A stretch of 64,000 bases of DNA, taken from the NCBI GenBank assembly GCA_036556905.1, contig DATBIM010000092.1:11052-75051 (forward strand). Direction: 5' to 3'. Position numbers and translations under genes: made by a program. Source of the DNA: 40CM-4-69-5 sp036556905. Its GTDB lineage: Bacteria; Methylomirabilota; Methylomirabilia; Rokubacteriales; CSP1-6. Below are positions 33,675 to 41,414 of this stretch, piece by piece (within the stretch, counting starts at the first letter, position 1; every line of letters starts with the position of its first letter). The notes below the pieces were generated by a model. The model made no database searches. It was not told the DNA's origin and was given only the letters and a program-made list of their open reading frames with translations.

Positions 33675-35524
33675 AGCCAGAGAACGGCGCCCACAGCGAG
33701 CTGGTGCAGCGGCTCACCACCCTGACGGAGCGCGTGGGCCGGGTTAGCCTCACGCTCGCCGAGGCCGGACGCAACTTGATGGAGCGGCGGGCGCTGCCGC
33801 CTGACACGCTGGTCGACGAGATGGCCGCGGTTCATGCGGACTTCGCCGACCTTCGGGATCGCGTGACGGCAGCGGCCGCCACGCTCGCGGCCGGGACTCC
33901 ACCGCCTATTACCACGCTGCGGGAGCTCGAGGTGCTGGTGAACGTGCTGGTCGAGGGGGATGTGCGTCGAGCTCGACGCCAGCCTGCCGAGGAAGGACCC
34001 AGCGCGCCCGTGGAGCATGCTCCGCCCATCGCGGAGGCCAGGGGCAAGAGCGACGAGCAAGATAGCGCCATGGTCGTGGAGGGGGTGCGTCCGCGGAGCG
34101 GAGAGGACTCTCGGCGCAAGGCTCACGACGAGGCTCGCCGGAAGGCGGCGGAGGCGGAGGAAGCGTGGCGCCGCGCCGAAGCGGAGGCCAAGCGCCGGGC
34201 CGGGGAGGAGGCGCAACGCCGGGCGGCCGAGGACGCACGCCGTCGAGCCGAGGACGAGTCGCGGCGGAAGGCCGCGGAGGCTGAAGACGCGCGGCGTCGA
34301 GCCGAAGACGAATCGCGGCGGAACGCGGTCATCGCGGAGGAAGGGCGCCGCAAGGCGGCCGAGGCGGAGGCCAAGCGCCGAGCCGAGGAGGAAGCGCGGC
34401 AGGCCGCGGAGGCGGCGGCTCGGCGCAAGGCCGAAGCGGAGGCCCAGACGCGGGCCGAGGAGGAAGCGCGACGCCGGGCCGAGGAGGTCGCGCGACAACA
34501 GGCGGCGGAGGCCGAGGCCAACCGCAAGGCGGCAGAGGCCAAGCGCAAGGCTGACCAGGAGGCGCAGCAGGAGGCACAAGAGCGAGCCGCCGAGGAAGCG
34601 CGGCGCCGGGCCGAGGAGGAGGCGCGGCGGAACGCCGAGGTGGCCGAGGTGGAGACCACCGAGCCGGTTGCTGCCGCCGAGGAGGAAACGGCCGATGCTG
34701 GCCTCGAGACCGCGCAGTGGTGGATTTCTGCGAGCGCCAACTGGTCGTCGATGCGTTCCAAGAAGATCGGTTTCCCGGCTGCCGTCAGCGATGTCCTCAC
34801 CAAGTATCCCTACTTTCTCAGCGTGCCGATTCAGACCAGCGCCGACTATGAGGACGGGATGTTGGCCTACGGCTACGGTATCCTGCTTGAGCACATCGAG
34901 CAGCGTGTCCCCAACTTCGTCTCGGACGCGCTGGCTCGGCTTCCGGCTCGACCCGGCGTGTCCCTCGGGCGACGCCTGTACGACTATCTGGCGCAGGCGC
35001 TCGGAGTCGGGTACGGCGACTTCATCAAAGCCGTCATGTTGGCCGCCTTGCCCAAGACCGTACCCTGGGCCACGGGCGGCATCGAGGATGGCGACACCAC
35101 CACCACGGTCTTCCAGCGTCCGAGCGCGCGCATCGGCGATACCCACCAGAAGGCCGAGCGCTTCACTCAAGCCTACCAGCGCTTCGGAGAGCACCACTTC
35201 ACGGCGGCCGTCGCTCCCCTCACGACGCGATTCTTCCGTGTCGAAGCCCTCGATGTGAAGGAGGCGCGGCATCTTGGACTTCGCATCAGCGAGAAAGGCG
35301 TGCCGTCCGATCAGGCCTGGGTGGTCTCGGTCGCGGGCCGCGGGGGGGCCCCTCAGGCGCGGCGCCACGTGCCGCAGGGCACGGTCATCAATGGGCTCGG
35401 TCGGGAGTGTACTTCGGTGTGGGTGGGGTTGTTCAACGGCGACGCCGAGAACGAAAAGCGCTACGACGTCACGGTCGAGGTGACCCGGCGGCAGCCGGGA
35501 ACCGCGGGCTTCCGGAAGCGCTAG
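33671..35524 (+). CDS. Long coiled-coil protein sharing two domains with the upstream cyclase
   Basis: 617 residues from a GTG overlapping the cyclase stop (GTGA). Residues 1-100 match the cyclase's helical module: ALPPDTL at about 41-47 and ITTLRELEVLVNVL. Residues about 135-340 are an Ala/Glu/Arg repeat (units like RRRAEDESRRKAAEAEDA), a long charged coiled coil or single alpha-helix similar in composition to TolA. Residues 346-610 are the same C-terminal domain as in the cyclase (KYPYFLSVPI, YEDGMLAYGY, LLEHIE, LFNGDAENEKRY). There is no cyclase domain and no signal peptide. It is probably a structural or scaffolding partner of the cyclase (inference). Repeat-driven in-frame length variation is likely. 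Confidence 0.8.
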   Translation: MKPENGAHSELVQRLTTLTERVGRVSLTLAEAGRNLMERRALPPDTLVDEMAAVHADFADLRDRVTAAAATLAAGTPPPITTLRELEVLVNVLVEGDVRRARRQPAEEGPSAPVEHAPPIAEARGKSDEQDSAMVVEGVRPRSGEDSRRKAHDEARRKAAEAEEAWRRAEAEAKRRAGEEAQRRAAEDARRRAEDESRRKAAEAEDARRRAEDESRRNAVIAEEGRRKAAEAEAKRRAEEEARQAAEAAARRKAEAEAQTRAEEEARRRAEEVARQQAAEAEANRKAAEAKRKADQEAQQEAQERAAEEARRRAEEEARRNAEVAEVETTEPVAAAEEETADAGLETAQWWISASANWSSMRSKKIGFPAAVSDVLTKYPYFLSVPIQTSADYEDGMLAYGYGILLEHIEQRVPNFVSDALARLPARPGVSLGRRLYDYLAQALGVGYGDFIKAVMLAALPKTVPWATGGIEDGDTTTTVFQRPSARIGDTHQKAERFTQAYQRFGEHHFTAAVAPLTTRFFRVEALDVKEARHLGLRISEKGVPSDQAWVVSVAGRGGAPQARRHVPQGTVINGLGRECTSVWVGLFNGDAENEKRYDVTVEVTRRQPGTAGFRKR

Positions 35525-35530
35525 CTCCGC

Positions 35531-35917
35531 TCAGCTGGGCTTGGGCGTAGGCGAGCCCGTCGGGGCGGGGGCGGCCGCGGAGGCCTTGGGGTCTCGCTCG
35601 AAGGGACTCCGGCGTACACCGAGCTTCTGAGCGATCTGGTTGATCGGCTGAACCGAGTCCATGAGCCGGTTCAGGACGACCGCCACCTCGTCCCGGTCCG
35701 TACGCAGGCGGTCGTGCTCTCGGCGTAGCTCGTCGAGCTCCCGGCGGAGATCAGCAACTTCCTTGCGCAGCTTCTCGGACTCCCGTTCGAGCTCCACCAC
35801 GCGGGCTGCTGCCGTATCACCGTGCAACAGCGGGGGCAGATGGGGGAGGAGCCGTAACCCCTCCTGCACCCAGTGCGCCACCTTCTCACGTGTCTCGGCG
35901 GCTGGCATCCCGTCCAT
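35531..35917 (-). CDS. Small coiled-coil protein
   Basis: 128 residues behind GGAGG (9 bases upstream). The N-terminal part (REKVAHWVQEGLRLLPHLPPLL) is amphipathic. Residues 40-80 are a heptad coiled coil (LRKEVADLRRELDELRREH), residues 80-105 a helix ending INQIAQKLG, and the tail is low-complexity Ala/Pro. A similar layout recurs in the second half of the protein at 41415-42227, so the two look paralogous. It converges on the coiled-coil/cyclase pair with 6 bp between the stops. The role is unknown. Confidence 0.65.
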   Translation of the reverse strand: MDGMPAAETREKVAHWVQEGLRLLPHLPPLLHGDTAAARVVELERESEKLRKEVADLRRELDELRREHDRLRTDRDEVAVVLNRLMDSVQPINQIAQKLGVRRSPFERDPKASAAAPAPTGSPTPKPS

Positions 35918-36051
35918 GTCGGTCGTCCTCCGGCATGGGCATCCGTCACGCCCAATGAGTCGAGGATTGCTGACTTTTTAGCAGCCTAGCATGCGGCTCC
36001 GAGCACCACGGCGCAATATTTTGGCGCTCTGCCACGGGGTCCCGCCCGAGC

Positions 36052-36780
36052 TCAGGGAACGCCTAGCCGTCCCAGTCCCGGCAGCTTCAGCGCCGGGTCC
36101 TTCACGTCCAGACCGAAGGTAAGACCGAGTGCATTGACCTCCAGGCCCTCCTCCCAACCGACCAAGATGCCGGCCAGGCCCAGGAGCGACACCTGCACGC
36201 CCAGGCCGCTGGGGGTGGGGGCCAGGAGCTCTCCGCCGGGGAGGAAGTCCTTGCCGATCGCGGTGGGCGGTAGCTCGAGGCGCAACTCTGGCACCGCGCG
36301 GCCGATGTACGCGACGAAGGTGTTGCTATTGGGGCCGGGCCAGGTCCGGTAGCTTTCCCGGTAAGGGTAGCTGGCGATGGCCGCCTCGATCCGGGCAATC
36401 AGGGCATCCACGTCGTCGCCGCGGCGGTCGACGAGCAGTATCGGACGGCTGCCGAACCAATAGTTGTCCGGACCGGTGCGGTTGACCCGAATGGCCGGCA
36501 CGCCCCGCTCGACGCCCCAGCCGATGACCTCGTAGCGAGTGTAGGCCGCTGCCCCGCGGGGCTTCAGGGCGATCCAGCTGTGAACGGCGACTGCCGCGCG
36601 CCACCCGACGGCGCGCGCGGCGTATACCTGCACCACTGCTTCCCGGGTGCTCACCGGCGAGGGGGCAAGTCCGCTCGCATCCCGCCGTGCCTGGCGCCAG
36701 TCGCCGCGCTCCAGGACGGCGCAGCCGGTGAGCGAGGTCAGGGCCAGCAGGGCCGGCCCCGTCAATCTCCAGGTGCGCAT
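36052..36780 (-). CDS. DUF3750 family lipoprotein
   Basis: 242 residues with a lipoprotein signal ending LTGC (Cys20). The core has the DUF3750 pattern: ARAVGWRAAVAVHSWIALKP, YTRYEVIGWG, NYWFGSRP, then PNSNTFVAYIGR, the last with a conserved asparagine/threonine like that of the NlpC-like and LD-transpeptidase-neighbouring families. Predicted to be anchored in the periplasm. The biochemical role is not established. It is divergent from the YihY-type gene, with about 86 bp between. Confidence 0.8.
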   Translation of the reverse strand: MRTWRLTGPALLALTSLTGCAVLERGDWRQARRDASGLAPSPVSTREAVVQVYAARAVGWRAAVAVHSWIALKPRGAAAYTRYEVIGWGVERGVPAIRVNRTGPDNYWFGSRPILLVDRRGDDVDALIARIEAAIASYPYRESYRTWPGPNSNTFVAYIGRAVPELRLELPPTAIGKDFLPGGELLAPTPSGLGVQVSLLGLAGILVGWEEGLEVNALGLTFGLDVKDPALKLPGLGRLGVP

Positions 36781-36866
36781 CGTCGCGCGCTACGATACAG
36801 CAGTTGCCGAGACCCGGCCCGGCGATTCGGCTCCGCCGCGCCGCCGGGCGAAGGAGGGCGTCCCCC

Positions 36867-37739
36867 ATGCGCGGCTTCGCCAGCGACGTCCGCGTGGCTT
36901 GCCATCGGTTCGGCCTGGACCAGGGGTTCGTGCTGGCCTCGGCGCTCTCGTTCGCGTTCCTTTGCTGCCTGGCCCCGCTGGCCCTGATCCTCTTCTCGGT
37001 CGCCGGCTTCCTGCTCGAGTCCGAGGATATCGCCGAATACATCCTTGAGACGGCCTCCCTGTTCATGCCGGCCTACGGAGACGAGCTGACGGAGTTCCTC
37101 AAGCTACTCATGCAGGAACGGACGGTCACCGGGCTCGTCGGCGGCGTCAGCATGGCCATCACCGTGAGCCGCCTCTTCGCGCTCACCCGCACCGTGGTGA
37201 ACCGGGCCTTCCGCGTCGCGGTCCACCGCGGTCTGATCCGGGGATTCCTCTTCGATCTCTTCGCCGTCATCGTCGTCGGCTCGCTGATGGTGGGCTACAC
37301 GGTAGCCGTCGTCATCCTGGCTGCCCTGGGTGACTTCGTGCGACTGACCCCCGTGCCGCTGCCCGATCTTCCGTTGAGGTGGATTGTCTCGGTGGCTCTC
37401 GTGTACCTGGTGGGTGGCGGGCTGTTGTTCTTCGTGTACCGAGCCTTCCCCAATACCTGGGTGCCGGTACGGGCGGCGGCGACGGCCACGGTGGCGGTCG
37501 CCGTGCTCTGGGCGGTGGCCGGCCGGGCCTTCGGCGCCTACATCGCCTTGTTCGGATTCTACGGCAAGCTCTATGGCTCCTTCGGTATCGGCGTAGCGGT
37601 GCTCATATGGATTTACTACTCGACGACGATCTTCATCTTCGGCGCCGAGCTGGCGGCGGCGGTGGCCGAGCGGATGGGGGCGACGCCGCCCTCGCCCGCT
37701 TCCGCCCCGGCACCGACCGAAGCGTGGGTGCCACGGTGA
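36867..37739 (+). CDS. YihY/virulence-factor-BrkB family membrane protein
   Basis: 290 residues from the ATG at 36867 behind AAGGAGG. Six predicted transmembrane helices with the family segments SFAFLCCLAPLALILFSVAG, FLFDLFAVIVVGSLMVG and GSFGIGVAVLIWIYYSTTIFIFGAEL. YihY-type proteins are inner-membrane proteins of poorly defined function; the older name RNase BN is not supported for this family. The last codons overlap the start of the next gene (GTGA), so the two are co-translated. Confidence 0.9.
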   Translation: MRGFASDVRVACHRFGLDQGFVLASALSFAFLCCLAPLALILFSVAGFLLESEDIAEYILETASLFMPAYGDELTEFLKLLMQERTVTGLVGGVSMAITVSRLFALTRTVVNRAFRVAVHRGLIRGFLFDLFAVIVVGSLMVGYTVAVVILAALGDFVRLTPVPLPDLPLRWIVSVALVYLVGGGLLFFVYRAFPNTWVPVRAAATATVAVAVLWAVAGRAFGAYIALFGFYGKLYGSFGIGVAVLIWIYYSTTIFIFGAELAAAVAERMGATPPSPASAPAPTEAWVPR

Positions 37740-38605
37740 CGCCCGCCCTGGAGGCCGCCACACTGACGGACCTGCGCGAGCGCCACTTTCGGCAGCGACC
37801 CGCGCTGCGGGTACGAGGTCCGCGGAGCGCCGTGGCCTTCGTTGCCGACGTGGGTTTCTGCTCGACCTTCTACCGTTTTCCCGAGGGAGTGGCGTGTCTC
37901 TGGGAGGCGGTGGTGGGCCGCGCGCGGCCGCGCTGGCCCCGCCGCTCCCATCATGACGTCGGGGTCGGCCTGACCTGGGACCTCAAGGATCGGCTGCCCG
38001 CGGCCCGGCACGTCTACTATGGCAAGCTCCTCAAGGCGCGTCCCCTGCTCGTGGCCCTCGACCTCTTTCCGGCGTTTTACGCGCTGGTCCGAGGCCGTCA
38101 GCGCGCTCCGGACTACCGCGCGGAGTACGCCGCCGGCCATCTGAGCCTGACCGCTCGCCGCCTGATGGACGTCCTCATCACCGAGCATCCGCTGTTCACC
38201 CGGGAGCTGCGGGCCAACGCCTTCATGTTGGAACCGGCCAAGACCCGCGAGTTCGAACGGGCCATGGCCGAATTGCAGCAGGGCCTGTGGGTCGTCAAGA
38301 CCGCGGAGCGCTACGAGCCGACGTTCTCCTACCGCTGGGATTTGCTCGAGGCCTGGTTGCCGGACGAGGTGGACAGCGGCCGGAGATTGCGTCGCCAGGC
38401 GGCTCTCGACCAACTGCTCGAGCGCTACTTGCGGGGCGCGGTTTTCAGCCGCTTACCCCATCTGGCTCGCCTCTTTGGCGTGCGCCCGGAGGAGGTCGTG
38501 GGGGCCGTGCGCCGTCTGGTCGGGGCGGGGACGCTGCTCGACGCCGGCCGGGTGCAGGGCTGGCCCGGACGGTGGGTGGTCCACCGGATGGTGAATGCCC
38601 GCTGA
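37736..38605 (+). CDS. AlkZ-related winged-helix protein
   Basis: 289 residues from the GTG that overlaps the YihY stop. The order of motifs fits AlkZ-related proteins, a group with tandem winged-helix folds related to crosslink-repair DNA glycosylases: VADVGFCSTFYRFP near the N-terminus, LTWDLKDRLP, HVYYGKLLKARPLLV, then YRAEYAAGHLSLTARRLMDVL and ELQQGLWVVKTAE. The C-terminal part (HLARLFGVRPEEVVGAVRRLV) is another helix-turn-helix. The catalytic QxQ/QxD signature of AlkZ was not found, so glycosylase activity is doubtful. The family match is from memory of the pattern and is moderate. Confidence 0.55.
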   Translation: MTPALEAATLTDLRERHFRQRPALRVRGPRSAVAFVADVGFCSTFYRFPEGVACLWEAVVGRARPRWPRRSHHDVGVGLTWDLKDRLPAARHVYYGKLLKARPLLVALDLFPAFYALVRGRQRAPDYRAEYAAGHLSLTARRLMDVLITEHPLFTRELRANAFMLEPAKTREFERAMAELQQGLWVVKTAERYEPTFSYRWDLLEAWLPDEVDSGRRLRRQAALDQLLERYLRGAVFSRLPHLARLFGVRPEEVVGAVRRLVGAGTLLDAGRVQGWPGRWVVHRMVNAR

Positions 38606-38610
38606 GCCCC

Positions 38611-38754
38611 TCAGGGGTCGCTACAGTCTCTGAGGCTGCCGCACTTGTGGCACACGATCTTGCACTTCTGCTCTTCCATCCTCTCCCCGCACCGCTCGCA
38701 GAAGTGCAGCCACTCGATCCGGCCGCCACCCCGGTCGATGGCACGATCGTCCAT
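38611..38754 (-). CDS. Tiny zinc-ribbon protein
   Basis: 47 residues (ATG at 38754, TGA at 38613-38611), short enough to be missed by usual cut-offs. It has cysteines arranged FCERC near residue 20, then CKIVCHKCG about 12 residues later and a final DC, which fits one zinc ribbon with an extra pair. The sequence is charged and non-repetitive, with a codon pattern like its neighbours. It is convergent with the AlkZ-related gene (5 bp between stops). Small zinc ribbons commonly bind RNA or partner proteins; the role here is unknown. Confidence 0.65.
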   Translation of the reverse strand: MDDRAIDRGGGRIEWLHFCERCGERMEEQKCKIVCHKCGSLRDCSDP

Positions 38755-38821
38755 CGCCACGAGCCTCGCACCGACCGTGGGCAGAAGTCAACGAGGTCAG
38801 GATGCCGTACACTGGTACTCG

Positions 38822-39319
38822 ATGCCGGAAGCTTGGGACGACCCCGAGTGGCTTCGCCACGTCTTCGAGGAGACGCGGGTGATCCGGCGCCCCCTCACCG
38901 GGATCATCGCGGGCTACCACACGTTGCCCTACATCCTGGTGGGGGCCGAACGAGAGCAGCCGGGGAAATCCGTGGAGGTCCGGGGCCGGATCCGGGTCTC
39001 ACCCCGCATGGTGATCACCCCGGGCCGGGACGGTCCCACCTACGGCGAGCTGTTCGGGGAGCGCGAACTGATGCACCACACGTTGCTGGCTCGCGTCTTC
39101 ACCTTCCGCTACGCTCCCCGCCTCATGCTGGAGAGCGAGGACCTCCAGATCCGGCGGCACACGCGGGGTCCGGAGGACCACCTGCATCGGGTGCTCGAGG
39201 AACTGGCCCAGCGCGAAATCATCAACACCGGGGTGATCGTCACTCCCGACGCGCACTTCTACCCGGTGTCGATCGACCGGTTCATCCGCGAGATTCTGGA
39301 TCAGGAGTTCAAGGACTGA
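38822..39319 (+). CDS. Hypothetical protein
   Basis: 165 residues from the ATG at 38822; an in-frame GTG at 38777 would add 15. It is a soluble alpha/beta protein with GIIAGYHTLPYILVG, RIRVSPRMVITPG then YGELFGE, and a C-terminal helix ending FIREILDQEFKD. Its 3' end overlaps the CoA-transferase gene tail-to-tail by 11 bp. It does not match a family I recognise. The coding quality (no rare runs, good composition) supports a real gene. Confidence 0.65.
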   Translation: MPEAWDDPEWLRHVFEETRVIRRPLTGIIAGYHTLPYILVGAEREQPGKSVEVRGRIRVSPRMVITPGRDGPTYGELFGERELMHHTLLARVFTFRYAPRLMLESEDLQIRRHTRGPEDHLHRVLEELAQREIINTGVIVTPDAHFYPVSIDRFIREILDQEFKD

Positions 39320-40505
39320 CGGCGATTCGCCGCGCGAGGAGTTCCCGGATCGCGGTCTCGTCGTATCCTGCCTCACGCAGGACTTCGACCGTGTGCTGGC
39401 CGAGCCGGGGCGCCGGCCGGCGGATGCTGCCCGGCGTCGCCGACAGCTTGTAGGGAATGCCGAGCACCCGGGTACGTCCGGCCTGCGGGTGATCCACTTC
39501 CACTGCCATCTCCCGCTGCTGGACGTGGGGGTCGGCGAAGACCTCCGCGTAGTTGAGGATGGGGCCCGCCGGGACCCCGACCTGCTCCAGGCGCTCGAGC
39601 CACGCCGCCGTCGGTGCCGTCCGGAACCTGGCTTCGAGGAGCGCCTCCAGTGCCTTGCGGTGCTGTACCCGCAGGGCGGGCGTGGTAAAGCGCGGGTCGT
39701 CGACGAGGCCATCAGCGCCGACGACGCGGCAGATCAGGGGCCAAAAGGTCGGTGAGCCACCGCCGATATTGATCCAGCCGTCGGCGGTGCGGAAGGCCTG
39801 GTACGGCGCGTTCGTGCGATGCCCCGGACCCAGGCGGGCGGGCACTTCACCGGTGGCGAAGAAGCTGGCCGCTTCGTACACCGACCACGCGATCGGTGTC
39901 TCCAGCAGCGAGGTGTCGATGGCCTGCCCTTGCCCGGTACGCGCCCGGGCCTGCAGCGCGGCCAGAATCGCGAGCGCGCCGAACATCCCCGTGCCGATGT
40001 CGGCAACCGGGAGCGGCAGCGGGAGCGGAGGGCCGTCTTCCTCGCCGTTGATCGACATGACTCCGGACATGCCCTGGGCGACGCGGTCGAAGCCTCCCCG
40101 GCCGGCATAGGGCCCGGTCTGCCCGAAGCCCGAGATTGAGCAGTAGATGACACGGGGGTTGACGTCGCGGATGGTCGCGTAGCCCAGACCGAGCCGAGCG
40201 GCGGTGCCCGGCCGCCAGTTCTCGACCACCACCTCGGCCTGCGTGGCGAGGCGGCGAGCCACGGCGAGACCGTCGGGGCTCTTGAGATCGATAACGACGC
40301 TGCGCTTGTTGCGGTTGACGGTCATGAAGGGTGCCGACTCGCCGGCTAGATGGGGAGCGCCGGCGCGCATCTCGTCGCCGTGGCCAGGCCGCTCGACCTT
40401 GACGACATCGGCGCCGAGGTCACCGAGGAGCATGGTGCAATACGGCCCGGAGAGCTGACTGGTGAGATCGAGCACACGCAGGCCATCGAGCGCGCCGGGT
40501 CGCAC
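39309..40505 (-). CDS. CaiB/BaiF (family III) CoA transferase
   Basis: 398 residues with the family III plan: LDLTSQLSGPYCTMLLGDLGADVVKVE at the N-terminus in short conserved blocks, SVVIDLKSPDG, ISGFGQTGPYAGRGGFD, and the catalytic aspartate in QAIDTSLLE. These enzymes move CoA between carboxylic acids (formyl-CoA, carnitinyl-CoA, benzylsuccinyl-CoA and similar). The substrate cannot be read from sequence. The gene stands alone on the reverse strand, divergent from the BON-domain gene, with 272 bp between. Confidence 0.92.
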   Translation of the reverse strand: MRPGALDGLRVLDLTSQLSGPYCTMLLGDLGADVVKVERPGHGDEMRAGAPHLAGESAPFMTVNRNKRSVVIDLKSPDGLAVARRLATQAEVVVENWRPGTAARLGLGYATIRDVNPRVIYCSISGFGQTGPYAGRGGFDRVAQGMSGVMSINGEEDGPPLPLPLPVADIGTGMFGALAILAALQARARTGQGQAIDTSLLETPIAWSVYEAASFFATGEVPARLGPGHRTNAPYQAFRTADGWINIGGGSPTFWPLICRVVGADGLVDDPRFTTPALRVQHRKALEALLEARFRTAPTAAWLERLEQVGVPAGPILNYAEVFADPHVQQREMAVEVDHPQAGRTRVLGIPYKLSATPGSIRRPAPRLGQHTVEVLREAGYDETAIRELLARRIAVSP

Positions 40506-40586
40506 AGGGAACTGAGTCTAGCAGTTTCTTGACACGTCGGAGATCCCGATCCGTGGCTTCTCTCTCGGAGGAAGGACCGTGCGATT

Positions 40587-40607
40587 GCCCCAGCCGACGC
40601 CTGGGGC
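40587..40607. repeat. Inverted repeat in the divergent intergenic region
   Basis: GCCCCAG and CTGGGGC arms around a 7-base loop, in the 272-bp gap between the CoA transferase and BON-domain genes. It could be a leader hairpin or operator. No gene is seen in the gap. Confidence 0.3.
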
Positions 40608-40777
40608 TGCCGAACGTGAGCTACGGCGAAGGCGCGAGGCCCGGCCGTGAAACACCGTTGTCATCGCTGCACCGCCGACCGTGCCAGAACGGCGGGACTC
40701 GGTCCGAGAGGTTTTGCGTTTCCGGTGATTTACCGCCGGCACCCTCTTTGCTGAGCTCTCGGTCGAGGGGGTGGCGC

Positions 40778-41374
40778 ATGACACGGGTGATGATCCTGAC
40801 TCTGACGCTTCTGGTGTGGCCCGGCATCGTCCTCGCGCAGACGCCGAGCGGCGCTCGCCAGACGTCTCAGGCCGAGCGCTCGCCCGAGAGCAGCCCGGGG
40901 ATCATGAGCAGCACCGGCCGCGCCATCAAGGATTCGTGGATCACGTCCAAGGCCAAGGCCAAGCTCATTGCCGACCGCCGCATCACCCGCGCCGTCAGCG
41001 TTGAGACGCACGCGGGAGTGGTCACCCTGCGCGGCAAGGTGGCGAGCGCCGAAGAGCGGCGGCTGGCCGAACAGATCATGCACGGCACCGACGGGGTGAA
41101 GGCGGTGCGCAACGTCCTGCAGATCGTCCCCGACACCCAGCGGCCGGCCGTTGACGCGCGGGACAAGGACATCAAGAAGGGCGTGCAGGCCCGGCTCGAC
41201 AGGGAGAGGATGCTCAAGGACGCTGACATCACCGTCCGCTCGGACAACGCGGTGGTCACGCTGATGGGGGCGGTCGCCGATGCCCGGGCCGCCGCCCGAG
41301 CCAGCGAGCTGGCCCGGGGAACGAGCGGCGTGCGGGCCGTCCGCAACGAGATCAGGGTCGCCGTAGCCCGTTAA
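40778..41374 (+). CDS. Periplasmic protein with two BON domains
   Basis: 198 residues from the ATG at 40778. A signal peptide (MILTLTLLVWPGIVLAQ, cleavage after LAQ) is followed by a linker and two BON domains: about 55-110 (ITSKAKAKLIADRRI, VVTLRGKVASAEER, GVKAVRNVLQ) and 125-195 (GVQARLDRERMLKDADI, VVTLMGAVADARAA, GVRAVRNEIR). BON domains bind phospholipid or other hydrophobic ligands and occur in osmotic-stress proteins such as OsmY. Probably periplasmic and stress-related. Confidence 0.9.
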   Translation: MTRVMILTLTLLVWPGIVLAQTPSGARQTSQAERSPESSPGIMSSTGRAIKDSWITSKAKAKLIADRRITRAVSVETHAGVVTLRGKVASAEERRLAEQIMHGTDGVKAVRNVLQIVPDTQRPAVDARDKDIKKGVQARLDRERMLKDADITVRSDNAVVTLMGAVADARAAARASELARGTSGVRAVRNEIRVAVAR

Positions 41375-41380
41375 GCCCGC

Positions 41381-41410
41381 GGCGACGGGCGCCATCGGGC
41401 GCCCGTTGCC
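41381..41410. terminator. Bidirectional terminator-like hairpin
   Basis: 13-base arms (41381-41393 and 41398-41410) with one G-T pair around an ATCG loop. It lies 6 bp after the BON gene stop and 4 bp before the end of the reverse-strand gene, placed to serve both convergent genes. Confidence 0.75.
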
Positions 41411-41414
41411 TTCC

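Noticed and set aside
34090..34700. Possible CRISPR or tandem DNA repeat in the coiled-coil gene
   Set aside because: The periodicity follows codons for Ala, Glu and Arg and is irregular; there are no equal-length spacers.
34123..34803. Ser/Ala/Arg-rich reverse frame opposite the coiled-coil repeat
   Set aside because: It is the complement of a GCN/GAR/CGN-rich repeat, which lacks stops by composition alone.
38645..38821. N-terminal extension of the 165-residue protein at 38822
   Set aside because: It overlaps the zinc-ribbon gene on the other strand and shows no coding pattern upstream of about 38777.
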